DNA of 44,660 bases from Oscillibacter sp. (GTDB taxonomy: Bacteria; Bacillota; Clostridia; Oscillospirales; Oscillospiraceae): NCBI GenBank assembly GCA_017526785.1, contig JAFXQV010000032.1:1-44660 (forward strand), written 5' to 3'. The position numbers were made by a program, and so were the translations under genes. The notes under the pieces are model-generated. The model searched no databases, was not told where the DNA came from, and saw nothing but the letters and a program-made list of their open reading frames with translations. This document shows positions 1-8,331 of this stretch, piece by piece. Within the stretch, counting starts at the first letter, position 1. Each line of letters begins with the position of its first letter.

Positions 1-157
1 AGCCTTGATTAAGACGGAAAGAAACTGTAGAGAATCGGCAAAATCACGCCGAAAATTGAACCCCGGAACAGGCTCTTATTCATGCCGTTTCCCCGTTTCC
101 AGCCCTTTTCAGAAAATCCCTACAACAAAGTGATACCGACTCGCCGCAAAACGCCCC

Positions 158-186
158 TTGACAAAATCCCGCGCATGTGGTAGGAT
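158..186 (+). promoter_or_regulatory. sigma-A promoter of the aspS-gatCAB operon
   Basis: A perfect -35 box TTGACA (158-163) is followed after 17 bases by a -10 box TAGGAT (181-186), so transcription would begin near 193, at the start of the T-box leader. Positions 1-157 show no gene that I can support; reading frames there lack a ribosome site and family resemblance. Confidence 0.85.
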
Positions 187-192
187 ACACCC

Positions 193-410
193 CGGTTTGA
201 TGAAACCGCCGGGAGACTCCGTTTCCGGAAAGCCTGTCAGGGAGTACGCGCCGCGACTGAAAGCGCGTTCAGGGGAGTAGGAGGCGCGGGAACACTCCAC
301 GGTTCAACTCAACAGCGGCGAAAGTGGGCGCGGCGTGTCCGTGCCAATGCGGGTGGCACCGCGGGTTTGCGAACTCGTCCCGGAACAGTGATGTTCCGGG
401 GCTTTATTTT
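193..410 (+). ncRNA. T-box leader riboswitch upstream of aspS
   Basis: The hallmark T-box sequence TGGCACCGCG lies at 354-363. It is preceded by a GTGCC that can pair with it in the antiterminator, and followed by a terminator hairpin at 379-400 with a T-rich tail. T-box leaders sense uncharged tRNA and allow read-through into aminoacylation or amino-acid genes, which fits the aspS-gatCAB operon that begins 20 bases later. Two AGTA-containing stretches (243-246 and near 277) could belong to Stem I. I could not fold Stem I confidently, so the specifier codon is open; AAC triplets at 306-308 and 311-313 and GAC at 255-257 are candidates only. Confidence 0.88.
379..410 (+). terminator. T-box controlled intrinsic terminator
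   Basis: CCCGGAACA (379-387) pairs with TGTTCCGGG (392-400) across the loop GTGA, followed by GCTTTATTTT. This is the OFF structure that competes with the antiterminator formed around 354-363. Confidence 0.85.
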
Positions 411-429
411 GGGGAAATGAGGGATGAAC

Positions 430-2160
430 ATGTACAGAACCATGCACTGCAACGACATCAGGGAAAGCCACATCGGGCAGACCGTGCAATTAGCCGGGTG
501 GGTCGACACTGTCCGCGACCACGGCGGCGTGATTTTCGTCGACGTGCGCGACGAAAGCGGCGTGTCCCAGACGGTCATTCACGACGAGAGCATGCTAAAG
601 GGCGTCAACCGGGAAACGGTCGTTTCCGTGACGGGTACTGTCACCAAGCGCGACCCCGAAACCGTCAACGAGAAATTAGATACCGGCACCGTGGAATTAG
701 CCGTCGACAAGCTGGAAATCCTCGGGACGTGCCGGAATATGCTCCCGTTCGATATCGACGCCTCCCGCAACACCCGCGAAGATGTGCGCCTGAAGTACCG
801 CTATCTGGACTTGCGGAACCCCGTCATTCACAACAATATCATTCTGCGCTCGAAAGTCATCAGCTTTCTGCGGCGGCAGATGGAGGAACGCGGATTTATG
901 GACGTTCAGACGCCGATTCTCACGGCGTCGTCGCCGGAGGGGGCGCGTGACTTCCTTGTACCCAGCCGCAAGCACAAGGGCAAGTTCTACGCGCTCCCGC
1001 AAGCCCCGCAACAGTTCAAGCAACTGCTGATGGTGTCGGGCTTTGAGCGCTACTACCAAATCGCGCCCTGCTTCCGCGACGAGGACGCCCGTCAAGACCG
1101 TTCCCCCGGCGAATTTTATCAGCTTGACTACGAAATGTCGTTTGCCACACAAGAGGACGTGTTAAACGTCTGTGAAGAGGTCGTCGGGAACACGTTCCGG
1201 GCGTTCAGTCAGAAGCGCGTCACGGCGGCACCGTTCCGGCGGATTACGTTTGCCGATTCCATGTTAAAGTATGGCACCGACAAGCCCGACTTGCGAAACC
1301 CGCTTGTGATTTGCGACTTGACGGACTTTTTCGCCAACGTGAACTTCCCGCTGTTCAAGGGAAAGCCCGTGCGCGGGATTGTCGCCGACTGCAAGGGTCA
1401 GCCCCGGAGTTTCTTTGAGCGCTCTTTGAAATTCGCCATGAGTATCGGCATGAAAGGCCTTGGATACCTCACCCTCAACGGCGACGCGTTCAAGGGTCCC
1501 ATTGAGAAATTCCTGTCCCCCGAACAGAAGCGGGAAGTTATCGAGTTGACCGGGATGAAGGACGGCGAAACCCTGTTTTTCATCTGCGACACGCTCCGCG
1601 TCGTCAACCGCTACGCCGGGCAGATTCGCACATGGCTGGGCGAAAACCTCAATATCATTGACAAAGACGCGTACGAGTTCTGTTTTGTGGTCGATTTCCC
1701 GATGTACGAGATTGACGAGAGCAGCGGCGCGGTAATTTTCACGCACAACCCGTTTTCCATGCCGCAGGGCGGCTTGGAGGCGCTGGAATCGAAAGACCCG
1801 ACGGAGGTTCTGGCGTACCAGTACGACCTTGTCTGCAACGGCGTGGAACTGGCGTCGGGCGCGGTGCGGAACCACAGCACGGAGATTATGCGCAAGGCGT
1901 TCGCAATCGCGGGCTACAGCGCCGAAGAGCTGGAAAAGCGTTTCGGGGCGCTGTACACGGCGTTCCAGTACGGCGCGCCGCCCCACGCCGGAATGGCTCC
2001 CGGTATCGACCGTATGATTATGTTACTGGCCGACGAGGACACCATACGCGACGTTATCGCGTTCCCGCTCAACGGCAACGCGCAAGACCTGCTACTCGGC
2101 GCGCCCAGCGAAGTGACCGAACAGCAGTTGTTAGAGGCTAACATCAGTATCCGCGAGTGA
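430..2160 (+). CDS. aspS: Aspartyl-tRNA synthetase (bacterial type)
   Basis: Class II aspartyl-tRNA synthetase: charges tRNA(Asp), and in organisms without AsnRS also mischarges tRNA(Asn) with Asp for later amidation. The N-terminal OB-fold anticodon domain contains GWVDTVRDHGGVIF, then class II motif 2 (FRDEDARQDRSPGEF), the GAD insertion, and motif 3 (GMAPGIDRMIML) near the C-terminus. The His of RDHGG is typical of non-discriminating bacterial AspRS, and the GatCAB genes downstream support that role, but this is inference. Two starts are possible, ATG 424 and ATG 430. I chose 430 because GAGGG at 419-423 is adjacent to 424 but 6 bases from 430, and the N-terminus (MYRTMHC) then matches the family. 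From 430 the protein is 576 residues, normal for the family. It is the first gene of the T-box operon. Confidence 0.97.
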   Translation: MYRTMHCNDIRESHIGQTVQLAGWVDTVRDHGGVIFVDVRDESGVSQTVIHDESMLKGVNRETVVSVTGTVTKRDPETVNEKLDTGTVELAVDKLEILGTCRNMLPFDIDASRNTREDVRLKYRYLDLRNPVIHNNIILRSKVISFLRRQMEERGFMDVQTPILTASSPEGARDFLVPSRKHKGKFYALPQAPQQFKQLLMVSGFERYYQIAPCFRDEDARQDRSPGEFYQLDYEMSFATQEDVLNVCEEVVGNTFRAFSQKRVTAAPFRRITFADSMLKYGTDKPDLRNPLVICDLTDFFANVNFPLFKGKPVRGIVADCKGQPRSFFERSLKFAMSIGMKGLGYLTLNGDAFKGPIEKFLSPEQKREVIELTGMKDGETLFFICDTLRVVNRYAGQIRTWLGENLNIIDKDAYEFCFVVDFPMYEIDESSGAVIFTHNPFSMPQGGLEALESKDPTEVLAYQYDLVCNGVELASGAVRNHSTEIMRKAFAIAGYSAEELEKRFGALYTAFQYGAPPHAGMAPGIDRMIMLLADEDTIRDVIAFPLNGNAQDLLLGAPSEVTEQQLLEANISIRE

Positions 2161-2176
2161 CAGGGGGGAGTGCAGT

Positions 2177-2461
2177 ATGATGACGCCGGAAGGCCTGACG
2201 GCGCTGGAACAGCTCAACGAACTGCGTTTGACGGACGCCGAACGCGCCCAAACGCTTTCGATATTCGGGGACATGGAGGCGCGGGAGGCGGCGCTACAGG
2301 AAATCCCGACGGACGGCGTGGAAGTCATGGTACACGTCATGCCGCTGACGAACGTTCTGCGGGACGACGTACAAAAACAGCCGTTCACGCGGGAAAGCCT
2401 GCTGGAAGGCGCGCCGGAACACACCGACGACAGTTGGCAAGTGCCGCGACTGGTAAAGTGA
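2177..2461 (+). CDS. gatC: GatC1, Asp-tRNA(Asn)/Glu-tRNA(Gln) amidotransferase subunit C
   Basis: Small (94 aa) subunit that wraps around and stabilises GatA against GatB in the GatCAB transamidosome. The family pattern is visible: N-terminal helix beginning LTALEQLNELRLTDAE, a middle helix, VEVMVHVMPLTNVLRDD, and the C-terminal APEHTDDSWQVPRLVK, matching the usual APE...VPKVVE ending. GGGGGGAG at 2162-2169 places the ATG at 2177. It lies 16 bases after aspS and 8 bases before gatA1. This is the first of two gatC genes; the second (5097) shares only the family pattern, so the pair is not a recent duplication. Confidence 0.9.
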   Translation: MMTPEGLTALEQLNELRLTDAERAQTLSIFGDMEAREAALQEIPTDGVEVMVHVMPLTNVLRDDVQKQPFTRESLLEGAPEHTDDSWQVPRLVK

Positions 2462-2469
2462 GGGCAACA

Positions 2470-3657
2470 ATGGGACAGTTTGTGACGGAAATCAAATCCG
2501 GCGGCGGAATCGCCGTCGACGACACGATACAAGTTAAGGGCTACGAGACGAAAGCCGGGTCACGCATTCTGGAAGGGTTCCGGCCTCTGTTCAGCGCGGA
2601 GGCCGTGGAACGCCTTGAACGTGCCGGGTACGATATCGCCGGGAAAAGCGCCGTCGGCGAGTTCGGCCTTGACCTGCTGGGCGAGTTCGCGTACGGCGCG
2701 GAGACTTGCGACACGTTGCGCGGCGCGGCGGCGGAACTCGTCGCGGCGGGGACGGTCAAGGGCGCGTTGTGCGTCGACCTGAACGGCACCCCGCGCCGTG
2801 CGGCGGCGCTGTCGGGCGTCGACTTCCTGAAGCCCACCTACGGCACGGTCTCGCGCTACGGCGTGATTCCTTGCGCGTGTTCGGGAGAGCAAATCGGCGT
2901 GGCCGCGAAAACCGCCGGGGGCGTCCGGGAACTCCTGCGCGTCGTCGCCGGGCATGACCCGAAAGACGGTACCAGTCTCCCCGCCGAAACTTACGACTAT
3001 CACGACGGTAAAGCCGCGCCGGGCATGCGCGTGGGTATCGTGAAAGAGCTTTACGGCGCGGCGTCGGACGAACAGAAAGCGCGTGTCACGGCCTGCGCGG
3101 AACGTCTGCGCGGCATGGGCGTCGCCGTGGACGAAATCGCCCTGCCGCTGGCCGACGCCGCCCGTACGGCGTGGAATCTGTGCCTGTGCGCGGAGACCTG
3201 TAACAACGTCTCCCGCTACGACGGCGTGAAGTTCGGCTACCGCTCCCCCGATTACCGGAACATTGATGAGTTGTACGTCAACTCCCGTACGGAAGGCCTT
3301 AACTTCCTGACAAAGTTCGTGATTCTGTACGGCTCCGACGTGCTTTCCAAGGGGCGCTACTTCACCTGTTACGACAAGGCGCTGAAAGTACGCCGTCTCG
3401 TCGCGGAACAGGTCAAGGCACTGTTTAAGGACTATGACGCGCTACTGTGTCCGGCCTGTTCGGAAACCGAATACCGCCCGTACGACATCAAGGACGCCTT
3501 TATGACCGTGTTCGCCGAAAGCCTGTTCACGGCGGTTCCGAACCTGACGGGCATTCCGGCCATGGTGTCGGGCGGGGTACAGTTCATGGCCGACGCCCTG
3601 CGGGATAGTGACTTGTTGAATCTCGCGGAAGCGCTGGAGGGGGGTAACGCGTCATGA
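2470..3657 (+). CDS. GatA1, catalytically degenerate GatA-like (amidase signature) protein
   Basis: GatA normally hydrolyses Gln to supply ammonia to GatB. This 395-residue paralogue clearly belongs to the family: GVDFLKPTYGTVSRYGVI at about 117-134, NNVSRYDGVKFGYR, and the Tyr-Asp-Lys-Ala helix all align with GatA2 (5415). Yet the catalytic triad is gone. Aligned by eye, Lys79 is Asp17 (GGGIAVDDTI against GVPVGIKDNI), Ser154 of the GGSSGG loop is Leu83 (DTLRGAAAEL), and Ser178 of SDTGGS is Thr107 (VDLNGT). The Arg of the KRILLG segment, implicated in Gln binding, is Phe. The N-terminal helical region and the C-terminal GLPVGLQLLG segment are also missing. It is not a random pseudogene: the frame is open, GAGGG precedes ATG 2470, and the stop overlaps gatB1 in ATGA. 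An open frame continues upstream to 2170, but that part is only the shadow of gatC1. Likely a structural or regulatory pseudo-amidase. Confidence 0.88.
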   Translation: MGQFVTEIKSGGGIAVDDTIQVKGYETKAGSRILEGFRPLFSAEAVERLERAGYDIAGKSAVGEFGLDLLGEFAYGAETCDTLRGAAAELVAAGTVKGALCVDLNGTPRRAAALSGVDFLKPTYGTVSRYGVIPCACSGEQIGVAAKTAGGVRELLRVVAGHDPKDGTSLPAETYDYHDGKAAPGMRVGIVKELYGAASDEQKARVTACAERLRGMGVAVDEIALPLADAARTAWNLCLCAETCNNVSRYDGVKFGYRSPDYRNIDELYVNSRTEGLNFLTKFVILYGSDVLSKGRYFTCYDKALKVRRLVAEQVKALFKDYDALLCPACSETEYRPYDIKDAFMTVFAESLFTAVPNLTGIPAMVSGGVQFMADALRDSDLLNLAEALEGGNAS

Positions 3658-5084
3658 AATATGAAGCGGTCATCGGGCTGGAAACCCATGTCGAACTGGC
3701 GACAAAATCCAAAATCTTCTGTGCCTGCGGCGGACACTCCACCAAGGGCGAACCCAATACGCGTGTCTGTCCTGCCTGCGCCGGAATGCCCGGCATGCTT
3801 CCCGTGACGAATAAGCGCGTTGTCGAGCTGGCCATGCGCGCCGGGATTCTGTTGAACTGTGACATCAGCCGCTATACCACGTTCGACAAGAAGAGCTACT
3901 ACTACCCGGACTTGCCCTGCTCGTATCAGATTACGCAGTGGTTCCACCCCATTTGCCGTAACGGCTCCGTGGAGGTCACGACCAAAGACGGCACGCGGAC
4001 TATCGGAATCAAGCAGATTCACATGGAAGAGGACGCCGGGAAACTCGTACACGACGACTGGACGGAGACAACGCTTGTGGACTTCAACCGCACCAGTGTT
4101 CCGCTGATTGAGATTGTCAGCAAGCCGGACTTCCGTACCGCAGATGAGGTCATGGCGTATCTGGAAAAGCTCAAAACCATGTTCCGCTTTGCGAATATCT
4201 CCGAGTGCGAAGAGGGCGCTATGCGCTGTGACGTGAACATCTCGATTCGCCCGGAGGGTTCGGAGGAATTGGGCGTACGGACGGAAATCAAGAACATGAG
4301 TTCGTTGTCGTCTATCCGCCGGGCGATACAGTACGAGACGGCGCGGCACCTTGACGCCGTGGAGCGCGGCACGGAGACGCTTGTGCAGGAGACGCGCCGC
4401 TGGGACGACGTGAAAGGGCGTACGTTCTCCATGCGCAACAAGGAGACCGCGGCCGACTACCGCTACTTCCCCGACCCGAACCTCATGCCGATTCTAATTG
4501 GGGATGACTGGCTACAGCGTGTCCGCGACACCATGCCCGCGTCCGTGGAGGAAAAGACGGCGGAATACCAGTCGAAGGGGCTTTCCGAAAAGGAAATAGC
4601 GTCGCTGACCTCTGAACGCGCATTATGTGACCTGTTCGACGCCGTGACGGCGCTGGGGCGTGACCCGAAAGACACCGCCTCATGGATTCTGACGGAGTGC
4701 GGCGGCATTCTCCGCAAGCACGGACAGGTCATGAGTGAGTTGCAAATCACGCCGGAGCGGCTGTCGCGGATTATGGAGAAGGTGTCCGGGAACGAAATCA
4801 ACCGCGCCGCTGGGCGCAAGGTGCTGGAAGCCGTGCTGTACGAGGACGCAGACCCGGACGCGTACTGTGAGGCGCACAATCTCGGCGCACAGGGCGACGC
4901 CGACGCTGTGCGGCAGGTCGTGTTGAAGGTGCTGGACGCCACGCCAAACGCCGTCAAGGACTATCTGGGCGGCAAGAAAAAGGCGTTTCAGGCGCTTTTC
5001 GGCGGCTGTATGAAGGAGCTAAAGGGCAACGGAGACCCGCAAGTTATCCGCGCCCTGCTGGAGGAGGAACTTTCCAAGCGCTGA
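3654..5084 (+). CDS. gatB: GatB1, Asp/Glu-tRNA amidotransferase subunit B
   Basis: GatB phosphorylates the side-chain carboxylate of Asp-tRNA(Asn) or Glu-tRNA(Gln) with ATP and adds ammonia channelled from GatA. This 476-residue copy has the full architecture: N-terminal EAVIGLETHVEL with the Glu/His of the Mg2+/ATP site, zinc cysteines in KIFCACGG and RVCPACAG, HMEEDAGKLVHD, the ADYRYFPDPNL segment, and the helical plus YqeY-like tail ending MKELKGNGDPQV. Nothing essential appears lost, in contrast to its GatA partner. ATG 3654 overlaps the gatA1 stop by 4 bases, implying translational coupling. How this copy gets ammonia is unclear. Confidence 0.95.
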   Translation: MKYEAVIGLETHVELATKSKIFCACGGHSTKGEPNTRVCPACAGMPGMLPVTNKRVVELAMRAGILLNCDISRYTTFDKKSYYYPDLPCSYQITQWFHPICRNGSVEVTTKDGTRTIGIKQIHMEEDAGKLVHDDWTETTLVDFNRTSVPLIEIVSKPDFRTADEVMAYLEKLKTMFRFANISECEEGAMRCDVNISIRPEGSEELGVRTEIKNMSSLSSIRRAIQYETARHLDAVERGTETLVQETRRWDDVKGRTFSMRNKETAADYRYFPDPNLMPILIGDDWLQRVRDTMPASVEEKTAEYQSKGLSEKEIASLTSERALCDLFDAVTALGRDPKDTASWILTECGGILRKHGQVMSELQITPERLSRIMEKVSGNEINRAAGRKVLEAVLYEDADPDAYCEAHNLGAQGDADAVRQVVLKVLDATPNAVKDYLGGKKKAFQALFGGCMKELKGNGDPQVIRALLEEELSKR

Positions 5085-5096
5085 ACGGGAGGCCTT

Positions 5097-5381
5097 ATGG
5101 AAATCACGAGGGAAACCGCGCAATATGTGGCGAAACTGTCCCGGCTGGAAATCGCGGACGCCGACATGGACAGCGTATGCCGGGGGCTGACTTCGATTCT
5201 GAGCTATATGGACGAAATCAACGCGTCCATTGACACGGGGGCGGTATCCGCGACGGGCGGCGTCGCGGACTGCCCGACGCGTCCCGACACCGTGTCGCCG
5301 TCGATGAATCGCGCTTTCCTGCTGGACAACGCGCCCGAACACAGCGACGAAACGCCGATTGTGCCGCGTGTCGTGGAGTAA
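5097..5381 (+). CDS. gatC: GatC2, Asp-tRNA(Asn)/Glu-tRNA(Gln) amidotransferase subunit C
   Basis: Second GatC (94 aa), starting at ATG 5097 behind GGGAGG. It is closer to textbook GatC: ITRETAQYVAKLSRLEI at the N-terminus, a helix ILSYMDEINASIDTGAV, and the C-terminal LLDNAPEHSDETPIVPRVVE. It is 12 bases after gatB1 and 33 bases before gatA2, and is presumed to assemble with GatA2 and GatB2; cross-assembly with the first set cannot be excluded. Confidence 0.93.
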   Translation: MEITRETAQYVAKLSRLEIADADMDSVCRGLTSILSYMDEINASIDTGAVSATGGVADCPTRPDTVSPSMNRAFLLDNAPEHSDETPIVPRVVE

Positions 5382-5414
5382 GCCGGACGGAACATTTCAA
5401 AGGAGGGTAGACAT

Positions 5415-6899
5415 TTGGAAATTCTGGACTTGACCGCCGTGGAACTCGGCGAACGAATACGCAGACGGGAGCTTTCCGCGCCGGAAGCGCTGGAAGCGGT
5501 GTACGGTGCCTTTCGGGCGCGTGACCGGAATTGGAACGCCTACACCGCCTTTGAAATCGACCCGGCGCGTACGGCGGCACAACACGCGCAAACCCTCTTG
5601 GACAGCGGGGAGACGCTTTCCCCGCTGGCGGGCGTCCCCGTGGGAATTAAGGACAACATCAGTGTCCGGGCGTGTCTGACGACCTGCGCTTCCCGGATAC
5701 TCCGCGACTACCGCGCCCCGTTTGACGCCACCGCCGTCCGGAAGCTCAAGGACGCCGGACTTGTCCCGGCGGGTACGCTCAATATGGACGAATTTGCAAT
5801 GGGTTCCACTTCGGAAACGTCCTGTTACGGCGCTGTCCGGAACCCGTGGAACCGCGGACACGTTCCGGGGGGTTCGTCGGGCGGCGCGGCGGCGGCCGTC
5901 GCGGCGCGGGAGTGCGTCTGCGCACTGGGTTCCGACACCGGCGGCAGTGTGCGGCAACCCGCGTCGTACTGCGGCGTCACGGGCTTCAAGCCGTCCTATG
6001 GGCGCGTGTCACGCTACGGCCTGATTGCCTACGGCTCGTCGCTCGACCAAATCGGGACGCTGGCGCGTGACGTGCGCGACTGCGCCGCGCTTCTGGACGT
6101 TATCGCGGGCGCGGACGCCATGGACGCAACGTCCGTGACGTTCCCCGACGCCGGGTTTCTGGGCGCGCTCAGCGGCGACATTCACGGCCTGCGCGTCGGC
6201 GTGCCGGAGGAGTGCTTCGGCGACGGCGTGGAAACGGACGTGGGCGAACGCGTGGAGGCCGCGCTGGACGAACTCCAACGCGCCGGGGCGGAACTCGTGC
6301 CGCTTCGACTGCCCTTCATCCGCTACGCCGTCCCGGTGTACTATATCCTTGCCACGGCGGAGGCGTCGTCGAACCTGTCGCGGTTCGACGGCGTGAAGTA
6401 CGGCTACCGCGCCGAACATTACACGACCATGGAAGAACTTTACACGCGTTCGCGGAGTGAGGGCTTCGGGAAAGAGGTGCAAAAGCGGATTCTGCTGGGG
6501 ACGTTCGTGCTTTCATCCGGCTACTACGACGCCTACTACAACAAGGCCTTGAAACTTCGACAAACGCTTGTGGACGGCTTCGCGGAGGCGTTCGGACGCT
6601 GTGACGTTATCGCGTCCCCAGTGTCGCCGACGACCGCGCCCGCGCTGGGGGCGTCGCTGTCCGACCCGCTGAAAATGTACCTGTCGGACGTTTTCACGGT
6701 TCCGGCGAACCTCGCCGGACTGCCGGGGCTGTCCGTGCCTTGCGGCTTCGACCGTCAAGGACTGCCCGTGGGGCTACAGCTACTCGGCGCGGCGGGCGCG
6801 GACAGTACCGTACTCAACGCCGGACACGCCTACCAGCTTGTGACCGACTGGCACAAGCGCCGCCCGCAACATTCGGAGGAGGTGTCCGGGAATGTCTGA
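5415..6899 (+). CDS. gatA: GatA2, active-type glutamyl-tRNA(Gln)/aspartyl-tRNA(Asn) amidotransferase subunit A
   Basis: Glutaminase subunit of GatCAB (494 aa, normal length). The complete Ser-cisSer-Lys triad is present at canonical numbering: Lys79 in GVPVGIKDNI, Ser154 in VPGGSSGG, Ser178 in LGSDTGGSVRQPA. FKPSYGRVSRYGL, the KRILLGTFVLSSGYYDAYY helix and LPVGLQLLG complete the fold. Translation starts at TTG 5415, positioned 8 bases after AGGAGGG (5401-5407); no better ATG exists near the conserved N-terminus. The gene overlaps gatB2 by 8 bases. It is the likely ammonia source for this set, and possibly for GatB1 too. Confidence 0.97.
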   Translation: MEILDLTAVELGERIRRRELSAPEALEAVYGAFRARDRNWNAYTAFEIDPARTAAQHAQTLLDSGETLSPLAGVPVGIKDNISVRACLTTCASRILRDYRAPFDATAVRKLKDAGLVPAGTLNMDEFAMGSTSETSCYGAVRNPWNRGHVPGGSSGGAAAAVAARECVCALGSDTGGSVRQPASYCGVTGFKPSYGRVSRYGLIAYGSSLDQIGTLARDVRDCAALLDVIAGADAMDATSVTFPDAGFLGALSGDIHGLRVGVPEECFGDGVETDVGERVEAALDELQRAGAELVPLRLPFIRYAVPVYYILATAEASSNLSRFDGVKYGYRAEHYTTMEELYTRSRSEGFGKEVQKRILLGTFVLSSGYYDAYYNKALKLRQTLVDGFAEAFGRCDVIASPVSPTTAPALGASLSDPLKMYLSDVFTVPANLAGLPGLSVPCGFDRQGLPVGLQLLGAAGADSTVLNAGHAYQLVTDWHKRRPQHSEEVSGNV

Positions 6900-8331
6900 A
6901 CGCTGGGAAACCGTCATCGGGCTGGAAGTCCATGTCGAGCTGTCCACGAAATCGAAAATTTTCTGCGCCTGCTCTACGACCTTCGGCGGCAGTCCGAATA
7001 CACATTGTTGTCCGGTGTGCATGGGGCTTCCGGGTACGCTTCCGGTACTCAATCAAAAGGTGCTGGAATACGCCGTACGCGCCGGGCTGGCGCTCAACTG
7101 TACCATTGACCGGGAAACCCGCTTCGACCGCAAGAATTACTTTTACCCCGACCTGCCCAAGGCCTACCAGATTTCGCAACTCTACCGCCCGATTGCGCGT
7201 GGCGGCTATGTGGACATTACCGCCGACGGGGTGTCGAAACGCATCCGCATTCACGAAATGCACATGGAGGAGGACGCCGGGAAACTCATACACTCCGACT
7301 ACGGCCACGAGACCTACCCGGACTATAACCGCGCCGGGGTGCCGTTACTGGAAATCGTGTCGGAGCCGGACTTCCGGAGCGGCGCGGAGGTGCTGGCGTA
7401 TCTGGAAAAAATCCGGTCACTGTTCACGTATCTTGGAATTTCGGACTGCAAAATGCAAGAGGGTTCCATGCGTGCCGACGTAAATTTGTCCGTCCGCCGC
7501 GCCGGGGACGCCGCTTTCGGGACGCGTACCGAGACCAAGAACATCAACTCGTTACGCGCCATCGAACACGCCATTGAAAGCGAACGCTCACGGCAGATTC
7601 ACGTTTTGTCGAACGGCGGGACGGTCGTGCAGGAGACGCGACACTGGAACGACGACACGAAAACCAGTACCGCCATGAGAAGCAAGGAGAACGCCCCCGA
7701 TTACCGCTACTTCCCGGAGCCGGACTTGCCCGTGATTCACATCGACGAGGCGTTTTTGCAGTCGGCGCGGGACAGTCTGCCGGAGTTCGCGGAAGCGCGT
7801 CAGGCGCGGTTCGTGTCAGAGTACGCGCTACCGGACAATGACGCGGCACGCTTGACGGTACGCCGCGAGACGGCGGAACTGTTCGAGGCGTTAGTGTCGC
7901 ACGGCGCGAAGCCCCGCGACGCCGCGAACTGGTTAATTGTACACGTTCCGCACGTCCTGAAAACGCTGTCGGCGGACGCGGAGAGTATGAACGTGGACGC
8001 GGCGGAACTGGCCGAACTGATACGGCGTACGGAGAGCGGCACTGTCAGCCGCCCGGACGCCTTACAGGTTCTGGAAGCGTTGCTGTCGGCGGCGGAACCG
8101 TTCCGCGTGGCGGACTATATCAAAAATCATGGCATGTCCATTGATAACGACGAGGGCGCGTTAGAAGACGTGATACAGCGCGTGATAGCCGCAAACCCAA
8201 AAGCCGTCAGCGAGTACCACAGCGGCAAAACAAAGGCAATCGGATTTCTGATTGGGCAGGCCATGAAGGAATTAAAGGGCAAGTCGACGCCCGCGACTGT
8301 ACACGAACGCATGGAGGCCGCCTTACAGTGA
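6892..8331 (+). CDS. gatB: GatB2, Asp/Glu-tRNA amidotransferase subunit B
   Basis: Second GatB (479 aa). ETVIGLEVHVELSTKSKIF, zinc cysteines in FCACSTTF and HCCPVCMGLPG, FYPDLPKAYQISQLY, MHMEEDAGKLIHSDYG and PDYRYFPEPDLP are all standard, closer to the general bacterial consensus than GatB1. The helical/YqeY tail ends with AMKELKGKSTPATV. ATG 6892 lies inside the end of gatA2 (8-base overlap), and the stop overlaps the GTG of the next gene by 4 bases. Together with GatC2 and GatA2 it forms a complete conventional amidotransferase. Confidence 0.97.
   Translation: MSERWETVIGLEVHVELSTKSKIFCACSTTFGGSPNTHCCPVCMGLPGTLPVLNQKVLEYAVRAGLALNCTIDRETRFDRKNYFYPDLPKAYQISQLYRPIARGGYVDITADGVSKRIRIHEMHMEEDAGKLIHSDYGHETYPDYNRAGVPLLEIVSEPDFRSGAEVLAYLEKIRSLFTYLGISDCKMQEGSMRADVNLSVRRAGDAAFGTRTETKNINSLRAIEHAIESERSRQIHVLSNGGTVVQETRHWNDDTKTSTAMRSKENAPDYRYFPEPDLPVIHIDEAFLQSARDSLPEFAEARQARFVSEYALPDNDAARLTVRRETAELFEALVSHGAKPRDAANWLIVHVPHVLKTLSADAESMNVDAAELAELIRRTESGTVSRPDALQVLEALLSAAEPFRVADYIKNHGMSIDNDEGALEDVIQRVIAANPKAVSEYHSGKTKAIGFLIGQAMKELKGKSTPATVHERMEAALQ

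Noticed and set aside
2170-2469. Upstream extension of gatA1 to a start at 2170, giving 495 codons like a full GatA
   Set aside because: The added part overlaps gatC1 in another frame, is Arg/Gly/Thr-rich and shows no GatA resemblance; ATG 2470 has a ribosome site and is where similarity begins.
2470-3657. gatA1 as an ordinary frameshifted pseudogene
   Set aside because: The frame is intact, with a ribosome site, coupled junction and conserved C-terminal helices; substitutions are specific to active-site positions.
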